From contig CM049314.1 of the NCBI GenBank assembly GCA_026874595.1, positions 27,419,729-27,483,728 of the forward strand: a stretch of 64,000 bases of DNA. The letters are read 5' to 3'. The translations under genes were made by a program, and so were the position numbers. Of the stretch, positions 11,160-23,794 are shown in pieces. Under the pieces are notes generated by a model. That model had not been told where the DNA came from, made no database searches, and saw only the letters and a program-made list of their open reading frames with translations. This DNA comes from Sipunculus nudus. Its lineage: Eukaryota > Annelida > Sipuncula > Golfingiida > Sipunculidae. How positions within the stretch are numbered: the stretch's first letter is position 1; every line of letters begins with the position of its first letter.

Positions 11160-13830
11160 TTTGATAGTGATCATGTTAATGTATCCTTTCCTCTCTTGTC
11201 ACTTAATATGAGAAAATATTTCAAACGAAGATAGGTCTTTAACTGGCTAAGCAAGAAAAATATGAAAAATGGTATAAGTTTTCTCCAAGAGACGCATTCC
11301 ATAAAATCAGATGAAAATACTTGGGAAATCAGTGGAATGGAACTTTTCACACAAAACAAGTCGTAGCTGTGATGTGAGCATTCGTATTGGCAGTAATTTA
11401 GAATATTCGGAAAAATATGTGAATATTAATCCACAGGGTAGATATATCTTAATACACTGTTCTATACAAGGCTGTTTTTCTGCTGATAAATTCTTACGCT
11501 CCTAAACTTCAAAATGGACAAGTACCTTTCTTCGAAAAATTCCATGAATAAATCTCCCACGTTCTAAATAATGAACAAGTTTACATTGTTTGGGGAGGTG
11601 ATTTTAATTTTCATTTTAACGATCTTGACGCAGATGGAGGAAATCCAAAGTCAAGGGAAAAAATCGTTAATACTATATCGAATATCATGGCCAATATAGA
11701 TCTTTGTGACATCTTGCGAGTCCGTCATGTTTCATCAAGAAAATATACATGGCGTACTTTTCATCCATAAAATAAGGGGCGTTGAGATATGTTCTTAATT
11801 TCTAACTCCCTACAAGATATGGTGTACTCTTGCAATATTATCCAAGCTATCGAAACCGATCACTCTGCTATTACTTTAAATCTTCAATCATATCCAAAGG
11901 AGAGACAGGGCCCGGCCACTGGTGTTATAATTGCTCCTTGATAGAGGATGATTTTTATATTAGCAAGATGAAAAAAATATAATGAAATGAAAATGTGAGA
12001 TACACAGACGTGATGATCCCCGAGCCAAATGGGAATATCTAAAATTTCGCATACGAGTTTTCTATTAAGTACTGTGAAGAAAATGCTAGGGAAAAAAGGG
12101 AAATGTCAACATGTTAGAGAAAAAAGTATCCACTTTAGAATGCAGGTTAAAATAAGCGAATGTTTTTGTTATAGAATAATATATATAAAGCAAAGGACGT
12201 GGTAGATTAATATTATAATTCTAAAACAAAAGGTGCCATAATCCGCTCACGTGTATAGTGGGCCGAGGAAGGTTAGCGGAATACTAGGTATTTTCTTGGA
12301 TTAGAGCGTCGAAATAAAACAAAATCAACTATCCATAAACTCTTGATCGATGACATTGAAGTTCAAATAGAGAAAATAGTTTAAAGCTATAAAAAAGCAC
12401 TTTACTGATAAATATAAAGAACACATTAGAATATCTGAGGATATGTGTCATAAATATCTTGATGAGCTCCAGGCACCACAGATTTCATATGAGGAAAAGA
12501 TGAGATGTAAAGGTAAAAAAACTCAGTGTCAGGTGAAAAAGGCTCTGGAGAGCGTGAAAGATAATAAATCTCCAGGGAACGATGGGCTCTCAAAGGAATT
12601 TTTCTTTTTTTTAATGAGTTAGGAGTTATGTTAACTGAATGTCTCAAAGCAAATTTTAGAGCTGGTTCTCTAACTACCATCAGAAGCAAGCCATACTAAC
12701 ATAAATTCCAAACCAGACAAAGACAATAGATTACAAAATTCTTAGAGACCTATTGAACACAGACATGAAAGTCTTAAGTAAAATAATGGTTTCACGGTTT
12801 ATTAAAATACTGCCGTCTGTTATAGAAAAGGGTCAATATTCTTTTATGAAGGGCCGCTTCATTTGCGAACCAATAAGATTAATTAAGGACGTTTTACAGT
12901 ACACAAATGATCTGAATATTCCAGGTGTCATTCATGGAGCGGATCTTCAAGCAGCATTTAACTCAATTAATCATCAGAAAAATTTGGATTTGGAAAATCA
13001 TTTATTCGGTGGGTTAAAATTTTGCATAAAATTCTTGAGAGCTCTGTTATAAATAATGGATTTATAACCAGCTATTTCCCTTTACAAACAGGTAATCAAG
13101 GAGACCCCTTGGCACCTTATCTGTTTATTCTCTGTCTAGAGGTCCTAGCGATAAATATCAGGAATAATAAACAAATGAAAAGGTAGAACTCTTGGGGGAA
13201 AAGAATTTAAACTTTGCGCATTCGCTGATGATATTACATTTTTTTCAGAATAATAACACTTCACTGAAACATTCTCTATCTACATTGAATATATTTAGAA
13301 TATATCGTCCCTACAATTAAATTTCGAGAAGTCCGAAATAGCTTGGATTTGAAAATGGAAGAATAGAAAAATATATTTTATAGTTTAAAGTGGATTAATT
13401 AAACAACAAGACCTATGAAAATTCTAGGGATACTTCAATCATACGAGAACGATATAATTGAGAAAAATTACAGAAATACCATTACAAATTTGAGAGCTGT
13501 TTTAAATATATGGTGTTGCAGACATTTAACCATCTATGGAAGAATTGAGGTTGTCAGATCCTCAGCTTTGTCAAAAATGCTGTTTGTAACAAATGTTCTC
13601 GATCCACCTAAGAATATTGTTGAAGAGATTACAAACCTCATTACTAAATTTATTTGGAAAAACAAAAAAATCAAAAGTCAAACATTGCACAATTATTGCA
13701 TCTTATGAGAAAAGTGGCTTAAAATGCCGGATTTTATGAGCTATGTGAAAACACAGAGGGTAATGTGGGTTAAGAGATTATTATCTGATTCTAATAGCAA
13801 GCTCCTACAGTTAATTGACTCTAATTAACT
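11160..13830 (+). mobile_element. Dead L1/Tx1-like LINE (endonuclease plus reverse transcriptase)
   Basis: This is a full-order but heavily mutated non-LTR retrotransposon ORF2. An APE-type endonuclease runs from about 11175 to 11930: SLNMRKYF, FLQETHS, GGDFN near 11595, and a SRKYTWRTF then ETDHSAI ending. The reverse transcriptase follows from about 12420: NKSPGNDGL near 12570, QYSFMKGR and DLQAAFNS within 12753-13052, then an intact FADD at 13221-13232. A thumb-like part (TRPMKILGI, IYGRIEVVRSSALSK, FIWKN) spans about 13400-13700. In-frame stops and frameshifts separate every block, so no protein can be made. The call rests on domain order and motifs; the exact ends are uncertain and no 3' tail or target duplication was found. 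Confidence 0.85.
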
Positions 13831-13879
13831 GGTATTGGAGGTCTTGTTTGTGTACGATCCCTATATCTCGTGCCCAGTG

Positions 13880-14369
13880 AAATCATGGAACACAACCCTT
13901 ACAGTAATTCAGATGATCTGGCTTGCCGGTGTCACAATCTTCCCCGTTTCATAAGGTTAAGAAAATCAATATGTTCATATTCTATGTAAACAATATAACT
14001 GTGGTGACACGGTTATATTACAAAGGTCTGTATAAAATTGAAAGAACTTTACCCGATCAAAACAGCCTGAGAGAGATATACACTCATTTATTCGGCATGA
14101 TGTTCAAGCTTGAGATAATTGATTTAAATAACAACAGGCTGACCACCATCTACTCTAAACTCTTTGACGGCTTGTCTAAACTTCACTATTTAAAAATCAG
14201 TCTTTATAAGCTGAGAAGTAAAGGTCCTGCCATGGCGTTAAGCCTGATCAGTCTGAAATCCCTCCGATTATCGAAAAATGTCATTCGAAGTATAGGCATA
14301 AGAATAAAGTGGCCAGGGGTTCTTAAATTGTGGGACCTCGAAAACAGTTTATTTAGACTAAAATTGTAA
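13880..14369 (+). pseudogene. Degenerate leucine-rich-repeat gene fragment
   Basis: A frame at 13923-14369 (148 codons) contains LRR-like strings: LEIIDLNNNRLTTI, LFDGLSKLHYL and LKSLRLSKNVIRSIG. Their order and spacing match the LRR part of the gene at 41733 (LQILDLHHNSL, FQDLPHLDYL, LKVLRLSHNRIHKIG). Another frame at about 13880-13960 holds a cysteine-rich LRR-N-terminal-like stretch (SDDLACRCHNLPRF), so at least one frameshift separates cap and repeats. No Ig domain, membrane segment or signal peptide follows. I read it as a decayed paralogue beside the LINE. Confidence 0.65.
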
Positions 14370-16500
14370 TTTCACAGTGATTATGCGTTGGTATAATTTG
14401 TACTGTGGATGATGCAAAGGTGCCGAACAATAGTGTAGCTGATTTGCAATGCACGGTTAAAGAAATTATGCGGCACTTTAAAAACTTGCTTTATGTTACA
14501 TCATACTTATAACAAGCAAAAATGGGTATACCTTAAGAGTAATGTATACGTGTTACGTTAATCAATGAGATACTCGCGTTCTGAGACCAGTAGTGTTTTT
14601 CCCAGTAATTTCAAGTAAGGTCACTATGACGTCTTCCAAAAAGCTATTTATTTGCAAACCCTCTGTGTTTGTACTCAGTCTTGTAGTCAGGAATCGTGTC
14701 ATACTCGCTGTGTGGTATTTATCATAGTCTATGAAATGATTTGAAACTATGTCGGTGTTTCTATAGGTTGACCTTATTGCATTGTTTGAATTAATGCAAT
14801 TCAGTTTGACAGAAATTGTTGCAAAATACGTTCACCGGTTTTGAAAAGGAGAATAGCAATCATGTGATAAATTTCATGTGTAATTCAAACAAAAGAAATC
14901 TATAAATATTTCACTTTTAATCGTGTATGAATAACAACAGACCACATTTTTATCATAATAACAGCTCATGTACTCTGTTCTGATGTTTCTTTATTGGAAA
15001 TTATCTGGCAAAGTGACATAACACAGTCCAAATTTAACCATTTGATTCTTTTTCAGCTTTAAAAAAATAACTGGAGAGTTCATGATAAGAAATTAAGTTG
15101 AGGATATTAACAGATAAGCTATTCAATGGGGCAATAGATTAAACAGTTTGAACACAGTCATTAATATCTACATTTATTACGTGAAAACTCTAAAGTGCTT
15201 TAACTAGGAAAACATGTTTGCCCCGAAGTGATTTCTCTCAATATTTCTTCCAGATCACAAAACATTTCAGAAGAACGGATCATGTCGAGCAGATAATGGG
15301 ACTTCACACACTTGGTTTTAGAATGGGTGTCAACCATTTCAATGATTTATCCCCGGCAACTTAAACTTTATAATAGTGTCGAGTATAGGATCAAGGTGCC
15401 TAGTGAACTGAATATTCCTTAGTCTTAAGGAGAAGGATATATCAAACGTTCAATTCAAAAAAGTTATGTGGCCCCGCTCGCCTGCTCCTTCTAAAAACTG
15501 AATGTCCGAACAAATATAAATTCGATGTGGTCCGTCTACTGAATATCACTTCAGGTACAGATTCATTGTGCTCCACCATTGCGATAATGTCCAAGTTCCC
15601 TCTTCTTTATGTACCGGTGAAAACCTTTGGTTAAATTTGAAGGAAAAAAATCACAATATTCATAGTAGAGTGACACAGGATGACAGAGTGTTTATGTAAG
15701 CAATCCGTAGTGTATCTTATATGATGACATATCCAATGAAAAAGTTCCAATGTTACATTCCTACTTTACAACACATGTACTTTACACTTTTTATCTCCTA
15801 CGTCTTTTGCATTCAGAATGTGGTAAGATGAATTTCATAGGGAACATTAACAGTAAGAAAGAACCCCCGACTTTTTTTTCTCTTAACAGTGATGAGTGAA
15901 CAGGTGCATTTATGCATCTCGGAAGATTTCAGGTAATTGAGTTGACAATCTTGGTTTTCATTAAGACTATTTTGATTTTGTGTTTAACTGTCCTCCATCT
16001 AGGTTTTCCAGAGATCCTTGTTGGACTGTTGGACGATAAACGACTCACAATTGAAAAAAACGCATCTTCTTTAAAACAAGGCTTTTATAAGCGGACACAT
16101 CCAAACGCAATTTCTGTCATTTGCTTTGAGTAATCATTTGCTACAATCTAGCAAATCGGTTCACGTTTTACGCATTAAAAGTAGTAAAGCTCTATCTGCT
16201 ACAGCACAAACTCAACGCATGCGGAAGTAATGACATATTTATGTATACTTACAAAGTATTTACACCTCAGAAGTCAACTGAAAATTCCCCTGCTGTCCTG
16301 GAGAAGGCTTTTTACTATAGATATACCTGAAATAAAAAATTATAGTTTGACTATCAAGCTTATTTAAAGTGTAAAAGTAAAGTGATATTGCTTAAAAATA
16401 TTCTGCGTTATCCATTTGAAGACACTCCTGGATGGCATCCTTTTATAAAAATGAATTTTGAAAGGTGGATGCATTGACCAAATGTTACATTAAACAATGG
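14370..16500. other. No supported gene
   Basis: An unlisted open stretch of about 75 codons at roughly 15407-15631 (+), containing TECPNKYKF, and an ORF at 15912-16133 (+) were examined. Neither has a recognisable domain or good splice signals. AT-rich sequence otherwise. Confidence 0.4.
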
Positions 16501-16504
16501 ACCA

Positions 16505-17800
16505 CTGGGTCACGGTGCTCAGCTGAAAATGATAAGAGCATATTTTTTTTTATAAAAACCAAACATATTGTAAAACGGCAACATTGTGATTTTTTTGCAT
16601 ATCGTTATTTGATAAATCTACACAATACAATTCTCAAAATTGGAGTTATCTGTTTACCTCCTTTGGGTACATGAAAGCCTCTCATGATTATATATTATTA
16701 GAAATACTAGTATCCAGAATAAGAGAATGTAATATGCGTGTAACTTAAAAACAAGCTTGAAGCCAATCTGTCCACCTAAACTGGAGTTATTATCCGATAA
16801 CTCATTTGTGCCTAGATGGGTCCTGTGATCTTGACCTTTGAGTTAATGGCCCTAGAATTAAACAAAATCTTCTCCTATAGGCAGTTAGCTACATAAAGTA
16901 TAGGAGGAAATGTTTAGCTAAAAATGCATCCACAGTCTTTATAAAGAAGTGTGTCATGCCAAACTGACCTTATAACTCATGACCCAAAAATTAAAGGGTT
17001 CTTACTTAAGTGGTAGGCTAAATATTAGTGAAAGTTTATATCTTTATGCCAATCAAACCTGGCGTTATTATTTTGAAACAAATACGTGGAAAGATGGCTC
17101 CTGTGACCTTGCCCTTTGACCTTGTTGCCACAAAATCCGCAAGTTTCTTCCACTATTGTCAGGTGAACAAAATCGATCCACCGTCCTTTTAACCTAGTGG
17201 GTCTTTGACATTTGCCTTTGACCTCCAACACAAAATCAACAGGGTTCTTACTCTAATGGTGGGCCATATATAAGCAAAGTTTGAAAACAATATTTCGATC
17301 CAAACTGCACTTATCATCTAGAAACAAATAAAGAGATAGATGACCCCTCTGACCTGAAACTTGGACGTCATGGCCCCAAATAAAAAGATCTCTTACTCTA
17401 TTAGTGGGCCATATATAAATCAAGTTAAATATATATATGTTAATAAAAACTGGAGTTATCATTCGGAAACTAATATGTGACAGATGCCTACTGCGACCTT
17501 GACGTTTGATCTTGTGACCCCAAAATGAGGCAGCTTCATCTCCTATATGTAGACCTATTATATGATATAGTTGGAATGTTTTGGATGAAAAGTTTGGCTA
17601 TAAACGTATCCACAAACTCTCTATAAACGCGGGTCGTGTGACCTTGACCTTTTGCGCATGACCTAAAAGTCAACTTGCGTTCTTGTTTTCAGGTGGGCCA
17701 TATATTTTTTTAATATTGAAATCGATATGTCAATCCAAACTGGAGTTCTCATCTGGAAACAAATATGACAGACATACAGACAGCGTGATTATTAGGGCAT
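16505..17800. repeat. TGACCT-rich dispersed repeat array
   Basis: It opens with the boundary string GGTCACGGTGCTCAGCTGA near 16507. Irregular units follow, marked by ACTGGAGTTATC-like strings (about 16781, 17061, 17306, 17451, 17733) and by GTGACCTTGxCCTTTGACC strings (about 17103, 17490, 17638). Other shared strings are GGGCCATATATAA and AAGTTTGAAA. It ends in GACAGACATACAGACAG near 17770. Open frames at 17025-17231 and 17253-17462 run antisense through the repeat. Confidence 0.75.
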
Positions 17801-17869
17801 TCGCTTATTTAAGCGGGACTCATATGACACACAAGGTTTCAGGACAATAGATTAAAACCATAGTTGTAA

Positions 17870-20255
17870 TTCTGATAGTATGAATATAATTTGGCAGTTT
17901 TCCCTAAAAAAAAAGGGAAAAATCGTAAAAAAAATACACGTGGCGGCATCAGTCTTCAGGAAGTGAAGACACCTGTCATAATCAATCAACATAAAAGGTT
18001 TAGGGACACTTGATGAGAAAACAGTCCAGAAACTGACATAATTGCTGTCTGTTATTTAATGGTCACCAAAACAGAAACAATGGTTAACTAGTGGCCGATG
18101 GGCCCTGACGCTCAGCTGAGTTCAATGAATGTTGAACGATGAGCAAAATGACTGCCAGAGTGCAAAACATCATGAATTTTATGAAGAGTCCTTAGAAACT
18201 GGTTTCAGTAGGCTTTTCGACAGATGACCACTTCATTTGAAGGTGTCATAGAAAGGAGAAAAAATTGGTAAAAATTTGAAAAAAAACACAGGTAGTACAA
18301 CCATTTTGCAGGAACTGATGAAACACTCCATAATCAAAATATATCAAAAGAATCATGGCTATCAAGGCATTAGTAATTAAGATGATGGAGCTTTTGTATC
18401 AATTTTTTATAATTCTTTGGTGTAATTACGAACTCTATCGCTCGAAGGATATGGGTAACAGATACCTTATTCCAGGTTTCCATGGAGATTTTGTATTAAT
18501 CTCCCTGGATGTTAAATTAGAAGATCCTAGGTTCAGCGGTTAGTGCTGTGTTAATAGATGACAACCTCATTTGAAGGTCTCATATAAAAATAGAGAAAAT
18601 ATGCCTAAAAAAATGAAAAAAATCAAGTGGCACCACCAGTGTACAGTAACTGATGAAACACTCCATGATCAATATGCATGGCCATCAGAGAAGTCCAAAA
18701 TCTATGGATATGCACAATTTTAGGCCAATACAGCAAATAACTCCTGAGAAAAGGGCATTTATTTATTCTACAAAGACGGAAAGGTAGTTGGCACCACCTG
18801 TCTGGTTTATGAGAAAACTCCAAGATGGATGGATAGGCCAACTTTCAGACCAATACCTTAAAGCACTCCGGATTTATAGGCAATTTTTACAAAAAGCACA
18901 TGAACGGTTGGACACCCTGGGAAACGACTGCAGACGGCGTCACCAATCTTGTTTATGAGATGTAGGTGTCAAGGATCTATAAACATGCACAATTTCAAAC
19001 CAATACATTGAAGAACCGCCCAGACGAACAGATGGCAAATGCATAGTTGAATACTATGTAAAAGTTTTGTAGGTGGCTCCACCAGTCGAAATTATGAGAT
19101 GGAGGGATTCAAAATCGATGGACATGCAAACTTTCAGATATGTTGATTGAGCCACTCTTGAGATATCTGCTATTATAAAAAAAACACCCAGATTTGTACT
19201 GCACAGAAAGGATTGTACGTGGTGCCATCTGCTTTTGTTACACAAAACTACATAGGTGAGGAAATAACTATCCTTTGTTTCGGAAAGATCGGTCTGAGGG
19301 TCTCAGAGGAGTTATCTGGAAACGAACGCTGAGTTTTTGTATCACACTTTTAATTATTCTGGGTGTAAAAGAGCCCCATAGCTAGGCCTATCAGCAGACC
19401 TAATTTGAGGTTTCCGAGGAGATTTTTATTGACTTCTCGGGGTTTAAGGTAAGAGATTCTAGATCGAATGGTTACCATTTGTGCATTGTTAACGGATATC
19501 CACTTCATTTGAAGGTCTCAAAAATAGAGAAAAAAGCGTAAATTCGAAAAAAAACATACAGATAAGGCAACAAGTCTGCAGAAACTAATGAAGCTCCAAG
19601 ATCAGTATGTATGCGAAGAAAGTTAAAGATATATTCATATACTTGAGCTTTTGTATCATATTTTTAATACATCGGTGGGGGGGGGGGTAATTACGAGCCC
19701 CATAGATCGGAGGATATGGGTAACAGAGACCTAATTTCAGATTTCCTTGAAGACTTTTAATGGACCTCCCTAGAGGAAGGTCAGGTTTCTTCAAGTATGA
19801 AGTTTCTAGGTCCAGCAGTTCGGATTTGTGCCCTGTTACAAGATGAAGTCCGGACGGCAAGACGGACGGACGACGGACAAAGAGTGATCGCTATAGTTCA
19901 GATAACTTTCAGTCAGCTGAGCTAAAAATGCAAGAGCCGTCACCAGTTTTTGGGAAATGACAACCCTAGTCATGGTCAATACTCCAGGCAAGATTCAGGG
20001 CAATCCATGCATTAATAATTAAGATAAAGGCGGTTTTATATCAATTTTTAATCATTTTAGGGGGTACCTACAAGTCCTGTAGCTTGGAGGATATAGGTCA
20101 CTGTGACTATTGACCTCAATGAATATTGATTACAGGTTTCTAAGTCCAGCGGTGTCCAAACATGCCAGTCTATCAGACAGACAGACGGACGGACGACGGA
20201 CGCTGACCGAATATTATAGCTCAGTTGACTTATGGTCAGCTGAGTTTAAAAATTG
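17870..20255. repeat. 344-bp-type repeat copies ending in hairpins
   Basis: These are degenerate copies of the same family as 7680-9112, including a new boundary string GGGCCCTGACGCTCAGCTGA at about 18095, a 277-bp-type unit near 18785, and unit restarts near 18240, 18575 and 19500. Complete hairpin ends lie at 19894-19924 and about 20213-20250. A G run sits at 19676-19687. AGGTCACTGTGACT, an imperfect palindromic nuclear-receptor-like site, lies near 20094. Confidence 0.7.
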
Positions 20256-20361
20256 AATATGTTATACATTATGTCAAGTGTCTTTCACTTGTAAATCATG
20301 GTATCGCATGTTCATTAGATTATTTCTAAATTGTCATATTGAAGTTAAGAGATAAAATCTT

Positions 20362-22805
20362 TCAATCTATATTCGTATACGTATAATCAACATTGTACCT
20401 TGTTAAAGATATAGCAATCAGGATACAGCTTAACCCACACATTCCAAGCACCGAAAAAAGTATTTGTTTCATCCTTGAGGCTTCGAAATCACCTAGAGGA
20501 AAATGACTCATTTTCTATAATATACAAATTAATATTTCAGCTGTTAATATATATGTATTATATTTTACTGGTATATGTGCCTTATATCAGATGATGAAGT
20601 CATGTTGTAAGAGTTTATTCCGTTCATACATACAGGCGTGTATGTGCATGTTGTATTTGTTAGGAGAAGTTATGATTATGTAACCGTTGTTAGAGCCAAA
20701 CTTAAACGAGGTACCAAAAGGAAGGCTATCAGACTTAATATTTAGCTTTCATACGAAAAGGGGCTTCAGTGCACATGGAAGGGTGTAGGTCGTCGTGCTG
20801 GCATTCAAATGAGTGAAAAAGATCCCTTACCCTCTGTGTCATTTGAACTCAGCTCCTCATGAGTACAATTATGTGGATTAATTCCATGTGGAGAAAGATC
20901 TTTTGGTAAAAAGAAATATGAGCAAAAACTGCATTATGATTATATCAATAGGTACAGGCGTCTGTCACTGTCGTTGTACTTAAATTGCAGCTTCTTGAGC
21001 ACACACACAAACTGCGATATAACTTCATATCTTTGACAGTGAATCAATATTGAAACGAAGAAGGAGTGGACTATTTCAGTAGTTTAATAACAGGCACTAG
21101 CTTGTTGATTTTAATATGATACTTATGCCTTTAATGTGGAGAAAATACGTCAATGTGTATCTATGTCAGGCTGTTTAACAATATTGGTTTCCAAGTAAAT
21201 TTAATTAGCTCAACACCCAAGCCTCTCTGGTACATAAAATGATTATATTTCTCTATTTAATAATTATTGCATACTGTAAGTTTATATTCCCACTCCGCTT
21301 AGAGGTTGGTGTGTACAAGGACAGGGTTTTACAAATATAAACAATAATTAGCAATGTTCAAAATCTAGCCAACGCATATATAAAAATGTACCTTACCACT
21401 TCTGTTTTGTGAAAAAAATTCTCCTTGTGAACAATTTGGTTTATCAGTTCCTGGGACGTACTGGTGTGTACACATACCTATCGGTATGATAAAAAACAGC
21501 ATGAATATTATATTACAAATTTTAAATGACAGGAGTTGGCAGAAATGTCTATATACGGGGTTGAAACTGATAATCACATTCTAAGAAAGTGCGGGAAATG
21601 ATTTGCAAAAAAGTCCCTGGATGTATGAATGATTTTTGTGTAACCTAAAAGTAATTAACCTTGTGTGACGAATAGCGTGTTACAAAGAGGTCGGACACTT
21701 AATAGGGAGACAGTATTCCTGGATACGTTTCACACAAATTATGTCTTTAACCAACATTACTCCCAAGCAATGTGTATGATCCTTATGTAAAGAGTAAAAT
21801 ATACGATACGAACCAAAACTTAGGTTTTATTTCAGCTTCCATTAGCTTAGGTATGAAGAAGTAACATTTTGCATACAAATAGGCTCCGGTCTTAGCGTCA
21901 TTCACTTTTTATTCTTTATTTCACTCGCCGATCACACGTAGAAACAATCTTTACAAAAAGAAACTCCCCTTCTATTCCTGTCTCTCTTATCACGGAAGAG
22001 TCTACCCAGAAGTTTTTACAGATAAGTCCCAAAGGCCCATATGCACCCGAAAGGCTGACACTTGTCGCGAGCGTAAATTCATGTTCCTCACAAGATTCTT
22101 TTGCCTGAATAAATGTTAAATCCTCACAGAAGAATAGGAAACAGAACTGTCTGACCTGTATACAAATAAATCTATACCATCCAAGCGACTTGCATGTGTC
22201 ACAGCCTGGAAAAGATCAAGCTTTGTCATATAAAATAGGGAGCAATACAATTTTACATTAGTTAATCCTTATCGGCGGAAAAGTAAATTGGACTGTGTTA
22301 AATAGTTAGCAGATGTAAATAAACATCATCTAGTGTTTGTTATCCTTTTGTTTAACCTGACTACTATTAAATTTGTGATCAGTATTACTGATGTGATCCA
22401 TGTGACCAGCTTTTCCTTGCTTTGCATTAGGGGTGAAATCATTCGTAAAGAGAAATTATATGATGAAATTATATTGTGAAACTATATCCTGTATCAAACA
22501 TGTAAGCCTAAATATTTATATCTATTATAATTATTTCCGTTATTTATATGGAAGAGGAAAATAAAAAATCACGGAAGATAATGAGGTTTAATAGGTATTC
22601 CACGTTTTCAGAGGAGGGGAGAGTTTCTAAAATTATAGACAAGTCCTGTTTAATATACAATTTAGCTTCAACTTACCTGTGTGTTGGCAAACGTATCCAT
22701 GTGTGTGCTCATTGCAATGATCCTTTCTGAATTTCATGGTAGACTTTACCAAAACTGTGCATTCTTGATCAATGTTTCCGGCGTTTGACACCCGAATTGT
22801 TTTGT
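20362..22805 (-). CDS. CTLD membrane receptor, multi-exon, 5' end not found
   Basis: Five exons fit by phase and splice sites, giving a C-type-lectin-like type I membrane protein. Exon A 22805-22677 (phase 1 in and out, donor GTAAGT) is the C-half of one CTLD, with QEC, KDHC and GYVCQHT. Exon B 22205-21916 starts with two bases that complete the codon left by exon A; it encodes the N-half of a second CTLD (SLGWYRF, EDLTFIQAKESCEEHEFTLA, NFWVDSS). Exons C 21477-21397 (81 bp) and D 20899-20831 (69 bp) are phase-symmetric stalk exons with GTAAGG donors. Exon E 20492-20362 encodes a hydrophobic segment (ILFSVLGMCGLSCILIAISL) and a short tail ending YTYTNID. Oddity: exon B runs into a stop, and its join to exon C is unproven, as is the missing C-half of CTLD 2. 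The first CTLD N-half and signal peptide were not found. Sugar or microbe binding is inferred from the family. Confidence 0.6.
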
Positions 22806-23204
22806 CTGTTAGAGTAAAGGCTATAATAATATATATTTTTGAACATAAAATTAATACATATATACATGTATATACAAATGTCTTTTGACAAATGTGGGTT
22901 GCAATTATTGCAATAGCATCATTTAATTAACGGCAATGTAGTACTCATTTCTAATACTGACATGAAGAAGATGGCTCAGTTTTATCATTTGTGATGTCAA
23001 ATGGCTCGAGTGTTATAACGAAGTAGCATATTTATGATTTAGCACATAATATGGGGTAATGGATATTGTTTTATATCTGTGTCAGAGTCAAGGACAATGT
23101 GCAGTATCTGGTGGTTCTTTATTTGTTTCAGGACAGAGTATTTAGGGCAATCAGTTAAGGAAGTTCTTGTATCAGTAAGGTTAGATTTATCCCGAAACAA
23201 TTAA

Positions 23205-23790
23205 GGAGGTTTCCCATAAGTGCGTAGTCCATACCGGTAGTCTGCGTGCGCAGTTCTTATGCGCGGTCCGTTCCCGCAAAGTTTCTGTTCCATTTATTCG
23301 TACGAGTATTCCGCACTCCGTGTGGACAGGTACTCGATCCCTAACGATTTTCATTTTGAAAGTCATATATTTTAATTTTTATATAGCCAGTTAAGGTCAG
23401 TTTAAAGTAACTTTAATTAAATTATTAATTTCTTTAATGAACTCTTTACCATTTTATGATACTTAACCCATTTATAACGTACTTTGAGCTCGACAAAAAT
23501 AGGACAATGCAATAAATGAAAATCCAAAATGTTAATTTAGTTCCTGGAAGATTAATATCTGAAATGCCATTTCTGCCAGTTAAATACAGAGAACGTGTAT
23601 ACCACAAGGCTTGGAGGGAAAACTCCATGCTGAATTCTGAACATTGATAAGGTAATTGGTATGCAAAGTGCGTAAACCTCACGCTCGTTAGCGTGCTTAT
23701 CTGCACTATAAGGAAACATAAATAAAAACAACCTATTTAAAACTCCACAACAGACAACGGATACGGACTACGCACTGTTGGGAAACTAAC
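23205..23790. mobile_element. TTAA-flanked MITE-like element with long imperfect inverted repeats
   Basis: TTAA occurs at 23201-23204 and 23791-23794. Just inside lie inverted ends of about 45 bp: the left starts GGAGGTTTCCCATAAGTGCG and the reverse complement of the right starts GTTAGTTTCCCAACAGTGCG, both continuing TAGTCC. The 586-bp interior has no transposase; its one open frame (23446-23706, -) has no known domain. TTAA targets are characteristic of the piggyBac group, so this may be a non-autonomous member, but no autonomous partner is in the window. Confidence 0.65.
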
Positions 23791-23794
23791 TTAA

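Noticed and set aside
23446-23706. Further CTLD exon upstream of the lectin gene
   Set aside because: A short ALC-like ending looked tempting, but the ORF lies wholly inside the TTAA-flanked inverted-repeat element.
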